A stretch of DNA of 64,000 nucleotides from Grammothele lineata (lineage: Eukaryota; Basidiomycota; Agaricomycetes; Polyporales; Polyporaceae). The DNA is taken from assembly GCA_002150815.3 (NCBI GenBank), contig NDFF03000098.1, positions 1 through 64,000 of the forward strand, written 5' to 3'. Of this stretch, positions 20,347 to 32,404 are shown piece after piece. Numbering within the stretch: the first letter of the stretch is position 1; each line of letters begins with the position of its first letter. Below the pieces are notes generated by a model that was not told the origin of the DNA, did no database searches, and worked only from the letters and a program-made list of their open reading frames with translations. A program made the translations under genes and the position numbers.

Positions 20347-22598
20347 ATGTGGCTTCTTAGCACGGCTCGCGCGGAGCTTCACCACTTCCATGATCCCGGT
20401 TCTGTGCCCGGGGGATATGCCATCCTGTCCCATACCTGGAACCCTCATGACGGCGAACAAACATTCCAAGAGGTCCAGGATATCACCATGCGGTGCCGGG
20501 CGTATGCCAGTAACCCGCGAGATTCTGTCGCCGACAAGCTTAGAAAATGCTGTGCGATCGCCGAGCGCGACGGGTATGCGTGGGTGTGGATCGACTCTTG
20601 TTGCATCGACAAGACTAGTAGCGCCGAGCTCTCTGAGGCAATCAATTCTATGTTCACCTGGTACGCCCTCGCCGAGGTCTGCTACGCCTATCTCGACGAC
20701 GTGTACGATGTCGACAACCCGTCCGGCGTGGATTCAGCTTTTCAACGCGCACGGTGGCACACTCGCGGATGGACGCTCCAGGAACTCCTCGCACCCGCGT
20801 TCATCATCTTCCTTTCCAAAGACTGGCTGCAAATCGGGACGAAGCATACACTATCTGGCGTCCTTAGTCAGTGTACGAGGATTCCTGAGGGCTATCTCAC
20901 GCGCAAAGCCAACTTTCTCGACGCCTCTATCGCGATGAGGATGTCATGGGCGGCGCAACGCCAGACCACTCGCGTCGAGGATGAAGCATACTGCCTCCTC
21001 GGTCTATTCTCTATCAACATGCCTACCTTGTATGGCGAAGGAAGACAAGCATTTCAACGATTGCAGCAGGAGATCGCGAGACAAACAACAGACTCAAGCC
21101 TCTTCGCATGGGGCGCCATCCACGACAGGTCGGTAAACCAACTGCCTGCAGAACCTCTGTCGGAGATGTGGTCCGGCTTGCGTACGGCGTCGTACTATCA
21201 ACGCTTTCTCTTCGCTCCCTCCCCAAGCAAATTCTACCTCGGCGACCTTCACTACACCCCGCGCCTTCCCTCCAACGTTGCCCTTCAGCCGTACTTGAAG
21301 TGTCAGTATCTACAGAACGTAAGCCACATTACGTTCATCAACTGACGTTGTATGCATTGCTCAACCCCTTGTAATAGGGTCAGGTTCCGCCGAGCGACGC
21401 AGAAGGCGCTGGCGGCCCTTTCGGAAGCGTTGAACTCCCTTCCTTCGAATTCACGAGTCTTGGCATGCGGTGCCGTTTTCCGATCGCCAAGGTTGAAGAC
21501 ATCACCATAGCAGTCCTTCTGGTAGAAAAATTGCGCCGTCAGCACGTCGGACTCATCCTTCATCCCGCTGAAGACAGGGAGTTCCAGGATCCAAAACGTC
21601 CCATGTACTACACAATGTGGGCATTCAAGGAGCAAAATACGTACAACCTCTGCCGGGTGGCGTTTCTGGGTAACGATTTGCACAATTTACGCTTCAGGGG
21701 GAAGCTTCTCCGCCCCACCTGGCGCGACATCTACATCCACACTAGCCCTCAGGCCGAACATCGATCTGACCCCGCTCACGTCGTCCTCCGCCTCCTCCCC
21801 GACCGTGTCCCCGCACCATTCCGCGTCCCTCGTTGGCTTGTGCAGGGGATGCTCACGCTGCAGATGCTCCCCCGGTCCGGCGGTAGCCTCGATCGCTCGA
21901 CTGGCCCTACGGAAGGTATATGGCTCGTCTTCTGCAACCTCGCCACCAGTGAGGAGGTGCGCGTGCACTTTGGGCTGTGTCGCAAGGCGCCCAACTCGAA
22001 CTTGCACGGCCGCTCACCATGCCACTGGGCGTGGGTGGAGTGCCGGCACCTCAGGACATGGAACGAGCCAGGCCGGCGGCGTACTATGCACGACTGCGCA
22101 ACAGATCACATCGCGACCTGGCGTAATCGGGAGCGCTCGTTCGGGGACGTCCATCGGACGGTTCTGCTATCGTTCTCTCCCTGCCCCCATGAGCCAGACT
22201 GGACGCTCGTGCTACACCTCAGACTTTCAGGAAGTGCGTACGAGAGGATGCAACGCGAGGCAAACTTTTTCTTGTCATCTCGAGCGCCGCAGCCTCCGGA
22301 CAAGACTCCGCAGATACAAGCCTCCACCTCTACCCTTCCGTCGTCAGAATCGCAGGACATAGCACGCCCTAGGTCATTTGTGCAGAGCTACTCTGCGCCC
22401 TCTCTGGAATCCGAGACGCGGTCGCTCTCAAGCATTGTCAGCACTTTGAAGCGAAAAATACGGACGGCGCGTCAAGACTCGGAGTGGAGAGCGCATCAGG
22501 CCAAATTCACATCCAGCCCTTGTCAATTCCCCCTACCGCGCACGGCTCTTCTCTCTCCTTCATCGGATGTTATGAGTCGCCGGGATGCCACTCTGTGA
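20347..22598 (+). CDS. HET-5: HET-domain protein
   Basis: Exons 20347-21318 and 21378-22598 (59-nt GT-AG intron, phase 0) give 730 residues. The start is MWLLSTARAEL; an in-frame ATG 39 nt upstream is judged to be in the leader. The HET domain has GGYAILSHTW, WVWIDSCCIDKTSSAELSE (Ala where the paralogs have Thr), RWHTRGWTLQELLAP and TTRVEDEAYCLLGLFSIN. The exon-2 module has LGMRCRFPIAKVEDITIAVL, WRDIYIHTSP, FRVPRW, VHFGLC, CHWAWVE, MHDCATDHIATW and GSAYERMQREA. A tail of roughly 100 residues rich in Ser and Pro follows, shorter than in HET-2. The function, as for its paralogs, is inferred from HET proteins of ascomycetes. Confidence 0.9.
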
Positions 22599-23006
22599 GG
22601 GATGTCGCCGAGGAGACTTCCAACTACATTTGACCCCACGTCCTGCATCTTTCAAATCCGCCACACATGCCACATCTCCCGGCACTGGTACTGCCTCCAG
22701 AGCTCTTCCAAGCCTCTAGCACTACTTAAAATCGACGGCCAGTCCTCGCCAACCTGACACCACTTACTACAGACATTCCTCTACGTGAGTATAAGATACT
22801 CGCCTCATCATGATCCGCCTTCCGTCAAGTGCTATGCTCCGGTAACATATTTTGAATGCGGTCTACAGCTATATCGAGTTGCAAAGACATAGGCACCGCA
22901 CGTTGAACGTTGAACTGTGTTTTATAAGTTATGTTGAATGACTCACCACTCTCTTCGGGTGAGTGAGAATTGACGTTATGGCTATTGTTTTAGAGAGAGA
23001 AGGCAT
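22599..23006. other. Intergenic, 3' of HET-5 and 5' of the tRNA
   Basis: No gene recognised. It should hold the HET-5 3' end and the flank of the tRNA gene. Confidence 0.4.
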
Positions 23007-23096
23007 CCTTCGATAGCTCAGTTGGAAGAGCGTAAGACTGTAACTGGAAAATCCGTGTTAATCTTAATGTCGCTGGTTCGATCCCGGCTCGAAGGA
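23007..23096 (+). tRNA. tRNA-Tyr (anticodon GTA) with a 17-nt intron
   Basis: Acceptor CCTTCGA (23007-23013) pairs with TCGAAGG (23089-23095), with discriminator A at 23096. The A box TAGCTCAGTTGG and B box GGTTCGATCC are intact. The anticodon stem TAAGA pairs with TCTTA around the loop CTGTAAA, placing anticodon GTA at 23040-23042. A 17-nt intron (23044-23060) follows the base after the anticodon, the standard place for eukaryotic nuclear tRNA introns and usual for tRNA-Tyr. Confidence 0.95.
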
Positions 23097-23099
23097 CTC

Positions 23100-23105
23100 T
23101 TTTTT
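23100..23105 (+). terminator. Pol III terminator (T6)
   Basis: A run of six T starts four bases after the tRNA 3' end, as expected for RNA polymerase III termination. Confidence 0.85.
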
Positions 23106-24086
23106 CTTCATTTTCGGACCCCAGAACACCCACAGAGGTTCTTTACAACTAGGATAAACTTGTGGAAGGTTCCTCCAGACGGGAAAGGCGCATTGACGAG
23201 CCGTAGCGCCGACGCGTAACGACCATGACACCGGAGGGGCGTCTAACGTCAGCGTTTTGTCAGCGCCAAGTCAGCAGCGCCCGTGCTCCTCGCGCGTATG
23301 TCGGCATGAACCTAGCATGAACCATCTTGCATCGCGCGACAAGCATGGAGGAGCCCGCGCTCCACCCGTCTCTGCGTTCGAAGGCTGACGGCAGAGACAA
23401 CACACTCAGTCAAAATAGGTATGTCGCATGAGCCATCACTCCTTCCTCGTCAAGCAGAATATTAACCAAGTATTTAGGCAGCGGCATTCCTGTCAGATTC
23501 GACCGATGTCGGCGAATCCAGCATGTGTACTCATCCTAGAGGGAAGGCAAAAATACCTCGGCGATCCTTCCGGAGAGCATATTCCAAGTACCTTTCAGTC
23601 TGTGTGGGCGTGAGTCGATACCTTCGCTCTACGTGGTTGTGTCGCGCGAGCTACTAGCCTGTCATGCCAGCGTGTTTTACCGTGATTCACGAAGAGGTGT
23701 AGGCTCATTTAGGGGTCTCGCGCTTTGTCAAGCTCTTCGGGCTGCTCCCCGAGGCTCGAGCTTCATCCGTCAGCAGGGCCCTACGTGAGCGCAGTAGCGA
23801 CGATGGTGCAGAGCGCGATCACGGAATTCTATACAGTGGATGGCGGGAAGTAACGCCAGATGTCGCCAAGGGAGGCAAACGCGCCCGTAGCGCCATCGCT
23901 ACGCTGGACCCAGGGTAATCCAGCATACGTTGAAGGAACTCGCGCGGCGCCCGCTTCAAGCGTGCCACTCGACCATGTTGTAACGAGTACCTCCTATCTA
24001 GCCGCAGCTCAGATATATAATCCCTTAGTTCTGGTGAGGGTCTGTCCCAACTTCCCGTTGCAGCTTCTTCCTCATAACCACTCAAT
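23106..24086. other. Intergenic upstream of the NmrA-like gene
   Basis: Nearly 1 kb without a recognised gene. A TATATAA at 24014-24020 lies 67 bp before the next ATG. Confidence 0.4.
24014..24020 (+). promoter_or_regulatory. Possible TATA box of the NmrA-like gene
   Basis: TATATAA, 67 bp upstream of the ATG at 24087, a plausible distance for a fungal gene with a short leader. Function not tested. Confidence 0.45.
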
Positions 24087-25252
24087 ATGTCTACCACTCT
24101 CAACGCCACTGTTGCGATCATCGGCGGAACGGGCCTGCTAGGTGAGTAGACTACCGAATAATACGAGTGAAACACACTCATATATACTCCATAGGCTCCC
24201 AGATCTCGAAGGTCTTTCTCACAGAGTACCGCTCTGCCTTCCCCACTGTTCGTATCACGACGCGCGACCCGTCATCAACGAAAGCCACCGAGCTTTCTGC
24301 GCTCGGTGCCACTGTAATCTCTTCTGATACTCCGCTCGCCGACGTCTTCCAAGGCGCGGACGTTGTCATTAACACGCTGTCGGGCCAAGTCTCGTTCGAA
24401 GAAAGAAAGAAGGTCGTCGCTGCCCTCGCGGCCAGTAACGTGAAGGTCTCCTTCCTTAACGAATTCGGAACGTAAGTTCGTCACTTTTCCTCGTCTCACA
24501 CTGTGGGATTAGTAGGCTCGGTTGCTCACGGCAGACATCATTCGTAGGGATTACAATCAGATCGACTTTTCGGGCTACGAGCACCCGGAATGGGTGTATA
24601 AGAGGGACCTTGCCGTTCTGACCCGCGCGGCGTTCAAGGGGAAGACTATCGCGGTCTACACTGGCGCGTTCCTCGAGATCCTCGCAAGCCCATTTGGTGC
24701 GTTATTCTTTACCTTGTATCCCTTTCTGTCGTCTGACGGCCCGCGTAGCGCCAGCTCTCGGATACGACTTCGCGACCAACTCGTACAACATCGTCGGGCC
24801 CGCGTCGACAAAGGTAGCGATCACCTCTCTGCCAGACATCGGCCGTGCGGTCGCGCGTGCGTCTATTCTTGCCCTCGACCCCGCCGTCGCCGCGCGTGTT
24901 CCGGATGAGATTCGTATCGCGGGCAGCAACCTCAGCACAGACGACATCGCGGACAAGGTCGCTCGCGTCAAGGGCATCCCGAAAGGCACAATAGAGAGCA
25001 CGAGCGTGGAGGACTTGAAGGCTTCGCTGAAAGCCACACCGCCAGAGGAGAGACCGAAGCGGTTCCTAGACTACTTGAAGTAAGTGCTCCATCAGGCTGT
25101 GCACCGCGCAGACGCTGATGCGTGATGTCTCGATTTAAAGGGTGGCCATAGGTGCAGGAGTCATGGACCAGTCTAAGAACGACAACGAACTGCTCAACCC
25201 TGCAGAGGGCTCGTGGAAGTGGACACAGCTCGAGGAAATTCTGCGCGCATGA
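24087..25252 (+). CDS. NmrA-like NAD(P)-binding reductase
   Basis: Five exons (24087-24141, 24195-24471, 24548-24696, 24749-25079, 25141-25252) give 307 residues. An N-terminal Rossmann motif, VAIIGGTGLLG, is split by intron 1, followed by RITTRDPSS, GADVVINTLSG and SFLNEFGTDYNQIDFSG, the pattern of NmrA/isoflavone-reductase-like proteins. The acceptor of exon 3 is taken as TAG ending at 24547, since the earlier CAG would put a stop in frame. Such proteins are either NADP-dependent reductases of small molecules or NADP sensors. No catalytic Tyr-x3-Lys pair is evident, so a binding or regulatory role is possible. It converges on the dehydrogenase gene 155 bp downstream. Confidence 0.85.
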
Positions 25253-25407
25253 CGGCTGCCGCCCCTTGGGGCCTTAGCATAGTTATACGTGCCATTGTAC
25301 AATGCATCATGATGCGGCAAAGATGGATATTCGGCGAATGTATCTCGTACTACAAATCTGAACCATGACAAAGCAATGAACGTCATCACAGGATAGCAAG
25401 GTGTACA

Positions 25408-27010
25408 TCAAGGAGCGTATGATGATGCTGCGCGAGGAGCCATGCCGGCCTGTAGTATTCCTTCAGCCAGGGAAAAGCGTAAAAGCGATACTCGCGAGGA
25501 AACATACCTTCTCGTAGATACTTTCCACGCATTCGAGCTTCGATATCGTTGTGTCTGGGCTCGGCCAGTACTGCGGCTCACGTCCACGAATCTTGTCGAC
25601 GAACGCCTCCAGTTGATACCGATACCTGAACGGGACCAGGGGATAAATCAGTAGACAATCCTAGGGCGGGCGGGCAGGCTCGTCACAATAAAAAGAACGA
25701 TACATACGTCGTCCACCACGCTTCGCCCTTCCCGTGCGCAGGCTTATAAACCCTCTCAGTGCGCGCCTTTCCCTCACGCGGCCGAACAGAGATGTAGTGT
25801 ATCACGGTGGGTACGATGTAGTTGAAGAGTTCGATTTCGCCGCCCTCCATCTTTACTATCAAGCTGATCTGCGGCCTGCGCGGGAGGAGGCCGAACGGGC
25901 CCCAGCCAGGAAGACGGAAGTCCCAGTATGTCTCACCCGTCGGCGCATCCGAGGACGAGGACGAGCCGAGGACGTAGGTGCAATGCATTGCGCGGTCAAT
26001 GCGGTCATCCGACGCTAGTTTTGCAGTCGGGGATGCGCGTGTGACTTCTGGAACGATAGCGTCCGTCCCCGTCACGTAACGGATCGCAGCAATAGGGTAC
26101 ACTAAAGGCGGGTCAGTGTGTTTTCCCACAAATGATCGAAAAAGAGCGATACCGCCTAAGTCCATAGTCGCTCCTCCGCCGAGATGATACTGGAACCGGA
26201 CATCGTCCTTGACGTAAAACAGAGGGGACATAATGCTGGGAATACAGAGCTGAGCTTCCACACTCTTGACTTTCCCTAATTCTCCGCTGTCGACGATATC
26301 CTTGACCCGGTGTATGGCGGGATGGAATCTGAGGAAACGGGGAGAACGAGTTAGGCTGCGGTGAGCGCGTCAGCGAATAACCAAGACATACGTGAAATGA
26401 ACGGCCTCTAAGACAACGAGGCCCTTCTCTTGAGCTAAAGAGAACACTTTGCGTGCTTCGCTGGAGGTATCGGTCATTGGCTTCTCCACGAGAACGTGCT
26501 TTCCAGCTTCGAGCGCTCTCATTGACCATTCGAAGTGAAGGCCATTAGGCAGCTATAGGGCCAATGTAAGAGGCAATACACGTAAAAGCACATTATATAC
26601 GTGCCGGATTGTATATAGCGTCAATCTCAGGATCGTCCAGAAGTTCTGCAGTAGGGGCTCTTCAGAGACTTGATGAGGTTTCACTGACTGACGTGCTACA
26701 TACCTTGATAGCAGCTAGGACCCGCGTAAACCTTGGAGATGCTATGTTCCTTGGCATAAATGTCGCCCCTCGCCTTGTCGCGGCAGGCAACGGCGGTAAC
26801 GACTACATCCGGGTGGCTTTTTGCAGGTGTAAGAAGAGCGTTGGGGCCAATGCGCGCTGCGCCGAGAATGCCGAACCGGATAGGCGTTTCCGTCTTGGGC
26901 GACATGGGCGGCCACTTGCTCTGCGGACGACACGATAGTATCCATATCATTGTGGCTGAGTCAGGGCCGAGTTTTGAAGAGGATAGACGGACCTGTATGA
27001 GCCGTAACAT
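25408..27010 (-). CDS. Gfo/Idh/MocA-family dehydrogenase, copy A
   Basis: Eight exons (27010-26993, 26920-26704, 26645-26605, 26552-26392, 26328-26153, 26101-25708, 25625-25508, 25449-25408) give 388 residues. The 18-nt first exon (MLRLIQ) is supported by an identical arrangement in copy B (50262-51869); six internal exon lengths are identical. The Rossmann segment RFGILGAARIG, then LPNGLHFEWSMRALEAGKHV with the family VEKP motif, and a C-terminal oxidoreductase domain (GGGATMDLG, YPIAAIRYVTG) resemble fungal dimeric dihydrodiol or D-xylose NADP dehydrogenases. It would oxidise a sugar or cyclic diol using NADP; the substrate is not certain. The third intron begins GC (GCACGT at 26604), where copy B has GT. 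Confidence 0.87.
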
Positions 27011-28050
27011 TCTGAGAACTCGCGGTTGTGCTTGAAGTTAGTGATTTGTTCAAAGGCAGGGGCCAGAATCCGGTTATGGAGACTCCACGAGGATCGTCGT
27101 TGCACATCCGAGGGGGATTCGAGAGACGCAGGCCTGCGGGTGGACACATCGGCGTCTGGCAGCGACCATGGGAAGTCCGCCATTCGGAGGGGAAGGCCCC
27201 GACATTATCAAACTTTGTGAGAAGGTTATTGAATCCGTGCGAGACCCCGGGATGCTGTACGCTGCTTCGCGGAGATAAGGTGACCGAGGCTAAGAGTGTA
27301 CCTACCTGCGCGGTTCGAGTTAAGTGTCAGGCTGTGGAAGGTACGACTTCCAAGCATTCATCACGCCGCCCGGGCTCACTAGTTGCGACGATCGCGCTTC
27401 CACGCGGACCTGCCCTCAAGCACGCTGAGTTGGCGGAGCGCTAGCGCCCAAACGGTTCCGTCGCACCGCCTCTCCTTGTCTCTCGCCGCTTCCCTCTCAC
27501 ATCTTTTCATTTCCGGTCTGCGGCTAGAAGGCAGTCGTCATATCAGCAGCGGACGCTCAAAAAGATCGCCAGTCTATCACACGTGTGTGAGAATATCGCA
27601 CTCTATTCGGGTTGAGCAAACGAGCCAGCAGTGCACTGCACGGGCCTTTCGTCTTCGCGTTCAATTAGTGGCAGTATTTCCTCCAGCTCGCCCTTAGTGA
27701 ATAGCCAACGTTTCTACTTTTTCCGTTCAAGATGTCATTGTCACTCGCCGCATGCAAGGGTTTGATGCGTCTACCTTCCTTCCGAGTCCATCATGTACAA
27801 CATCGGGAGTATTGCGGTGTGCTATTCCCGTGGTACATTCTTTGACGTAGCCCGGGGCTCATCGCACTAGTGAGTGCAGCCTAGTTCAAAAGCGTATTTA
27901 TTGGACACATAAACGGCACCAGAGCGGACCCCCGCACTTGTTGTGCGCTGTCATAGGCTGCTACCTGCGCTCGCAGACGTGGTCTTCCCCTGCCTCCCCT
28001 CTCACACCTCTTGTCGTAGCTTGCGGTCTCTTAAATTGAATGTCCAGGAC
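27011..28050. other. Divergent intergenic region
   Basis: Between the 5' ends of dehydrogenase copy A and the first seven-helix gene. About 1 kb with short open frames on both strands and no recognisable coding sequence; it presumably holds both promoters. Confidence 0.4.
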
Positions 28051-29679
28051 ATGGCCAACTTCGTCACTACTAACCTCGTCTCCGCCTTCCTTCAGTTCAC
28101 GCTCTTCGGCATCTTCCTTCTTCTCTCCCCAGTTTCCCTCGTTCTCCTCTTTCGCCGCCATCGCACTTTGGTCGGACAACCCAGCTTCCAGGCTGATATA
28201 ACTACAAATAATCGCATCAAGAAGCGAGTGCATATAATTTTGACGGAAATATGGGGTATTCGGCGCTCGCCCCTCATCATCGCAAACATTCTGCTTACAC
28301 TGTCAGTCACTGCGGTATGCGAGAACATCTCACTTCTGACGTCTTTCGGACAGCTAACACTTGTCTCCTGCTATACAGCATGCCGTCATCTCTGCCAACC
28401 GCAATGTCGTTGCTATCGTCAAGTCAGGAGGAAATATCGAAGCGAGCTCGGCCTTCCTCATTGACCCGCACGAACCCAACCAGATTGCCCGTTTGCTGGT
28501 CCTCATCTCTAATGGCATTGTGGGCGAATGCGTTATGGTGAGCATGATGTCGGCTTTATTTCACTGTTCTAAGCGGAGATCACATTGCTTCTGTCAAGAC
28601 GTACCGCGTGTGGCTTGTATGGAATAAGGATTTCCGCCCAGCTCTCTTTCCGCTACTATGTGTTACTGGTCTAACAGGTAACGCGTTTCACGGTGCTTTC
28701 CAACGTTGCGCACTCAAATCGCCTTGTGCGTTCTACAGTATCTGGAATTGGCATGACCTACGTATTCGTCGGACATCCTACTCCTGCAGGAATATTTACC
28801 GAACACGTTGGGCAGTGGATCACTAGTGCGAGTGCGATGATAGTTTCGTAAGCCGGATAATGGTTCTTCTCGTGTATTTTTCTTGCTTACGCATTGTTGT
28901 AAGGAACACATCCTATTGTACAAGTATATTCTATCCCCTAACCATATAAGTAATGTCACTTACTATCTCGCATTTCAGTCGCTATCGCTTGGCGTATCTG
29001 GTCGTCGAATCGTAGCCTGGAGCGTTCGGGTGTTATGGGTGGCGGAAAACGCATAATAGTTCGTGAATGTTCCCTCCCTACGGAAATGGCTGACGGAGGG
29101 TGTATCGCGCACCACAGGAGGGACTTGGTATCTTTATCGAAAGCGCTGCGCTGTGGACGTAAGCCCTATTTCGCACTGGCGCGTTCTACTTGCACCTCGC
29201 TAATTCCAATCGCATCGCTGTATTGACGACTCCACGACAGGTCATGGGTGATTCTCCATCTCTCCTTGTACCTCTCCAACTCGCCTTGGGAGACGATTGG
29301 CGCCAGCAGCCTACCCGTCATGAACGGCATCGCCTTTATGCTCATCACGGTTCGCGTTGGCCTCGGGCTCAGTCACGAGACGCGCGCTGCGCAGATGTGC
29401 AGCCTGCGCTGGGCGCACCACGGTACGGACCCCTCGACGCGCTTGGCCTCGATGTTCGCCGCAACGGAAATAGGCGGAGAGGCGATCCACACGGGACAGG
29501 GCGATATTGTAGTTGCGATGCAGGCGGCTGTGGAGCCGATCTCCTCGACCACGGAGATGACGGAAAGTACAGATGTGGAGTTGACTGTCGAAAATAAGCA
29601 GGGGGAAGGTGTGAGGGAGGCCACGCTTTCCACTTTTACATTCAAGGGAGATTATCGAGAAGATAGTTTTGCTGCTTGA
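28051..29679 (+). CDS. Seven-helix membrane protein, family copy 1
   Basis: Eight exons (28051-28314, 28379-28537, 28599-28677, 28739-28847, 28904-28923, 28979-29058, 29118-29158, 29241-29679) give 396 residues. Predicted helices: FLQFTLFGIFLLLSPVSLVLL, SPLIIANILLTLSVTA, ARLLVLISNGIVGECVM, ALFPLLCVTGLTG, a segment before CTIAIAWRIW, ESAALWTSWVILHLSLYL and MNGIAFMLITVRVGLG, so about seven, with a polar C-terminal tail. The 20-nt fifth exon is conserved in both paralogs (30515 and 45000). I do not recognise a named domain; the topology resembles the DUF6533/DUF6534 group of agaricomycete membrane proteins. No ligand or function can be assigned. Confidence 0.82.
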
Positions 29680-30514
29680 GGGCTGGGAAGAAGATATACA
29701 TTCTACGTTATTGTCATCGTTAGGCTTTGATAGTATGATGTGCAGCTTGAGATAGTACTTATAGAGAGACGCCCCGAGTGAGTAAGTAATAGAGTTGTTC
29801 AACATCTTCCGGTGTCAGGCCTCGGGCTGGACTTCCTAACACCGCGTCAAGGGATTACCTAGTGAGCCTGTGTCATCATTACTGAGTGACACTGAGTACC
29901 AGTGAGTCGCTACTTTCTCAAGTCACGTGCACACATACAATTCTGTCCGAGAAAGCCGATTAGCGTCGGGCTCTGCGATCAGCGGAGAGTCAAAGCTCAC
30001 CACTTCTTCTTGACCACCACCTGCGCCCCCATTCAATGAAGTTCACTCGCTCCAACACTCCTTGAAGGTTACGATTCCCACATGTGTTGATCAGTGGGAG
30101 TCGATCATCATCACGACACGTAAAACGCCGGCGCACCGAAGGTTACTTCTCCAAATTGAATTCTCCTTCACGTAGGGCCCTTTGGACGACCTGACAGGCA
30201 AAGGAACTCCACATGGTGATCCCGGACCCGAAAGTACGGGCTAAGTGGCTGTACTGCCAGTGGCTTGTTCTGATAAGTATGCCTTTCCGATAAGACCAGC
30301 TTCGGCCGGAGCGCTCGCTTCAAGGCAGTGGAGAAGCTGTTATGAAGAAGTCGTCTGGGATTGGGTTTGACAGCAGGTATGCAAACCCGCAGCGCCATCA
30401 TGGCACCACTCACGACGAGACCCCTCGTAGGCCCCTCACCCCACCTCCAGCCTTATTTGCGCTCAGCGGCTCATCTCATCCAGCCTAGCGCGGATTCGAT
30501 TCGACAGGTAAACA
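29680..30514. other. Intergenic between two tandem paralogs
   Basis: About 835 bp with no recognised gene. Probably the 3' end of copy 1 and the promoter of copy 2. Confidence 0.4.
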
Positions 30515-32154
30515 ATGGTCGACTTTGTGACCACTAATCTTGTGGCTAGCTTCCTCCAATTCACCCTCTTTGGCATCTTCCTGCTTCTCTCCTCCGCCTC
30601 GCTTGCTCTCCTCAGTCGCCGCCATCGTGCCACCTTCGGCGCCACGGCCGCTACTGAAGTTGATGTACACCTGCCAAGAAGGACTGGCACGCGAAATTTA
30701 CGGGAGATCGGAGCGCGCATATGGGGCATCCGACACTCTCCCCTTATCATTGCTAACGTCTTTCTCGCGTTGACCGTCGTCGCGGTAAGTTGAGGTGCTC
30801 TCTTTTTAAATCGTGGGCATAAGACTGATCTTTACTTTTGTCATGTTGAGCATACTATTATCTGTGCTAATCGTATTGTTGTTGGGATCGTCGGGTCTGG
30901 AGGAAGCATCGAGAACGCGGCAATCTTTTTAGCAAACCCCCACGAAGCCCACCAGATCGCGGCTGAACTCCTCGTTGCCATCAATGGCATAATAGGCGAC
31001 TGCGTGATTGTGAGTACAGAACTCTGTTCGCTGATAGCTCGTCTGACTCACGGAGGCTCGTATCAGGTCTATCGCATGTGGCTCGTATGGAACAAGAAAG
31101 TTTACGTGACTATTCTTCCACTGATTTGCATCGCCGGCATTACAGGTATGCTTTCTCAGATCGGCACGAGACATCGCACTCAGAGGAGTCCTTTATATAG
31201 TATCTTCGGGCGGTTTAGCGCATGCCTATATCGTGTCGTCCACCACAGAGGGCCTCTTTACTAAAGAGGGGAGACTGTGGCTTACTATCATCGGTGTCAT
31301 GGAGCCTGTGTACGTCGAAAGTCACTCATATCCGCGATCTGCTTGCATTGTTTCACTCATAACTCTGTCTTATAGTAATAATATATATTGCACAGGTTTT
31401 TATCTTCTCTTACCCCATATCCTATTCGCCGTTCACTTGTATGATACAGGTGCTATTGGGTGGCGCATCTGGTCATCCAATAGACGTTTAACGAGTACAG
31501 GAGTTATGACAGGAGGAGGGCGCGTCATGGTGTGTGCCGTAATTCGCGATCACACCGCCCTAGACACCTCATTCAGTACGTGTCCTACGTTGTAGGAGGG
31601 GCTTGTTATCCTCGTTGAGAGCGCAGCATTATGGAGGTGAGCCCCAGCTCCCACCCCGTTTTAGCTGTCTCGTTTACTGACGCCAGTACCCATGCCGCTT
31701 TTCCTACGGCAGTTGCTGGGTCATCCTCTATATCTTACTTTCCCTGGCTCGCTCTCCTTGGGAGAAGCTCGGCTCGAGTTGCCTCCCAGCAGTGAACGGC
31801 ATAGCTTTCATGCTTATCACGGTCCGCGTCGGTCTCGGGATGGGCCATGAGACCCGGGCTACGCAGGTGTCCACTCTCCGCTGGGCGAGCAACGCCGGTA
31901 ACAGGGACCGTTCGATTCGGTTCACCTCTGCCTTCGATGCCGCGACTTGCACGAGGGACATGTTCCCCACAGCCACGACAAGGAGCACGGCGACGAGGGC
32001 GGAGGAAGATGGATTCGTCTCGATGGACGAGATAGGGATTCCACTACCCGTATCCTCAAAGACCACGGACATGGAGCGCGTGAGTACTGTGTCGCAGAAG
32101 ACGTACGTTAAAGAGGTGACAGAGGTCGCCATCCCGGCGATCGCGCACCGGTGA
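30515..32154 (+). CDS. Seven-helix membrane protein, family copy 2
   Basis: Eight exons (30515-30784, 30851-31009, 31067-31145, 31201-31309, 31376-31395, 31450-31529, 31596-31636, 31713-32154) give 399 residues. The internal exons are 159, 79, 109, 20, 80 and 41 nt, exactly as in copy 1, so the two are tandem duplicates. The start FVTTNLVASFLQFTLFGIFL is nearly the same as copy 1, and SPLIIANVF, VYRMWLVWNK, NNIYCTGAIGWRIW, VESAALW and VNGIAFMLITVRVGLG follow. The C-terminal tails differ strongly from each other in length and sequence, the most variable part of the family. Function unknown; location is presumably a cell or internal membrane. Confidence 0.83.
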
Positions 32155-32404
32155 GGATAGAAGGATGTACGATGAATGATAATACGTAGCCCTTGGGGCT
32201 GGGAGTAGATACGTGGACCCGCCGGTTCTCCTTTGACGATATGCTACGTACCCAAAGTCGACGCTACAGGATCGCTATTCCTACCGTAACGTGTACATTA
32301 CCGCTACCTGTACTTCTTGAGTTTGTGTACCACGAAACCTGATATCCTTTGTGCACTTCTGGTTATGCCTAGCTGCTGTGGTTTTTGGGCCCCGAACAAT
32401 ATCA

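Noticed and set aside
19861..20469. 202-codon minus-strand frame antisense to the HET-5 start
   Set aside because: No recognisable domain and it overlaps confirmed HET coding sequence on the other strand.
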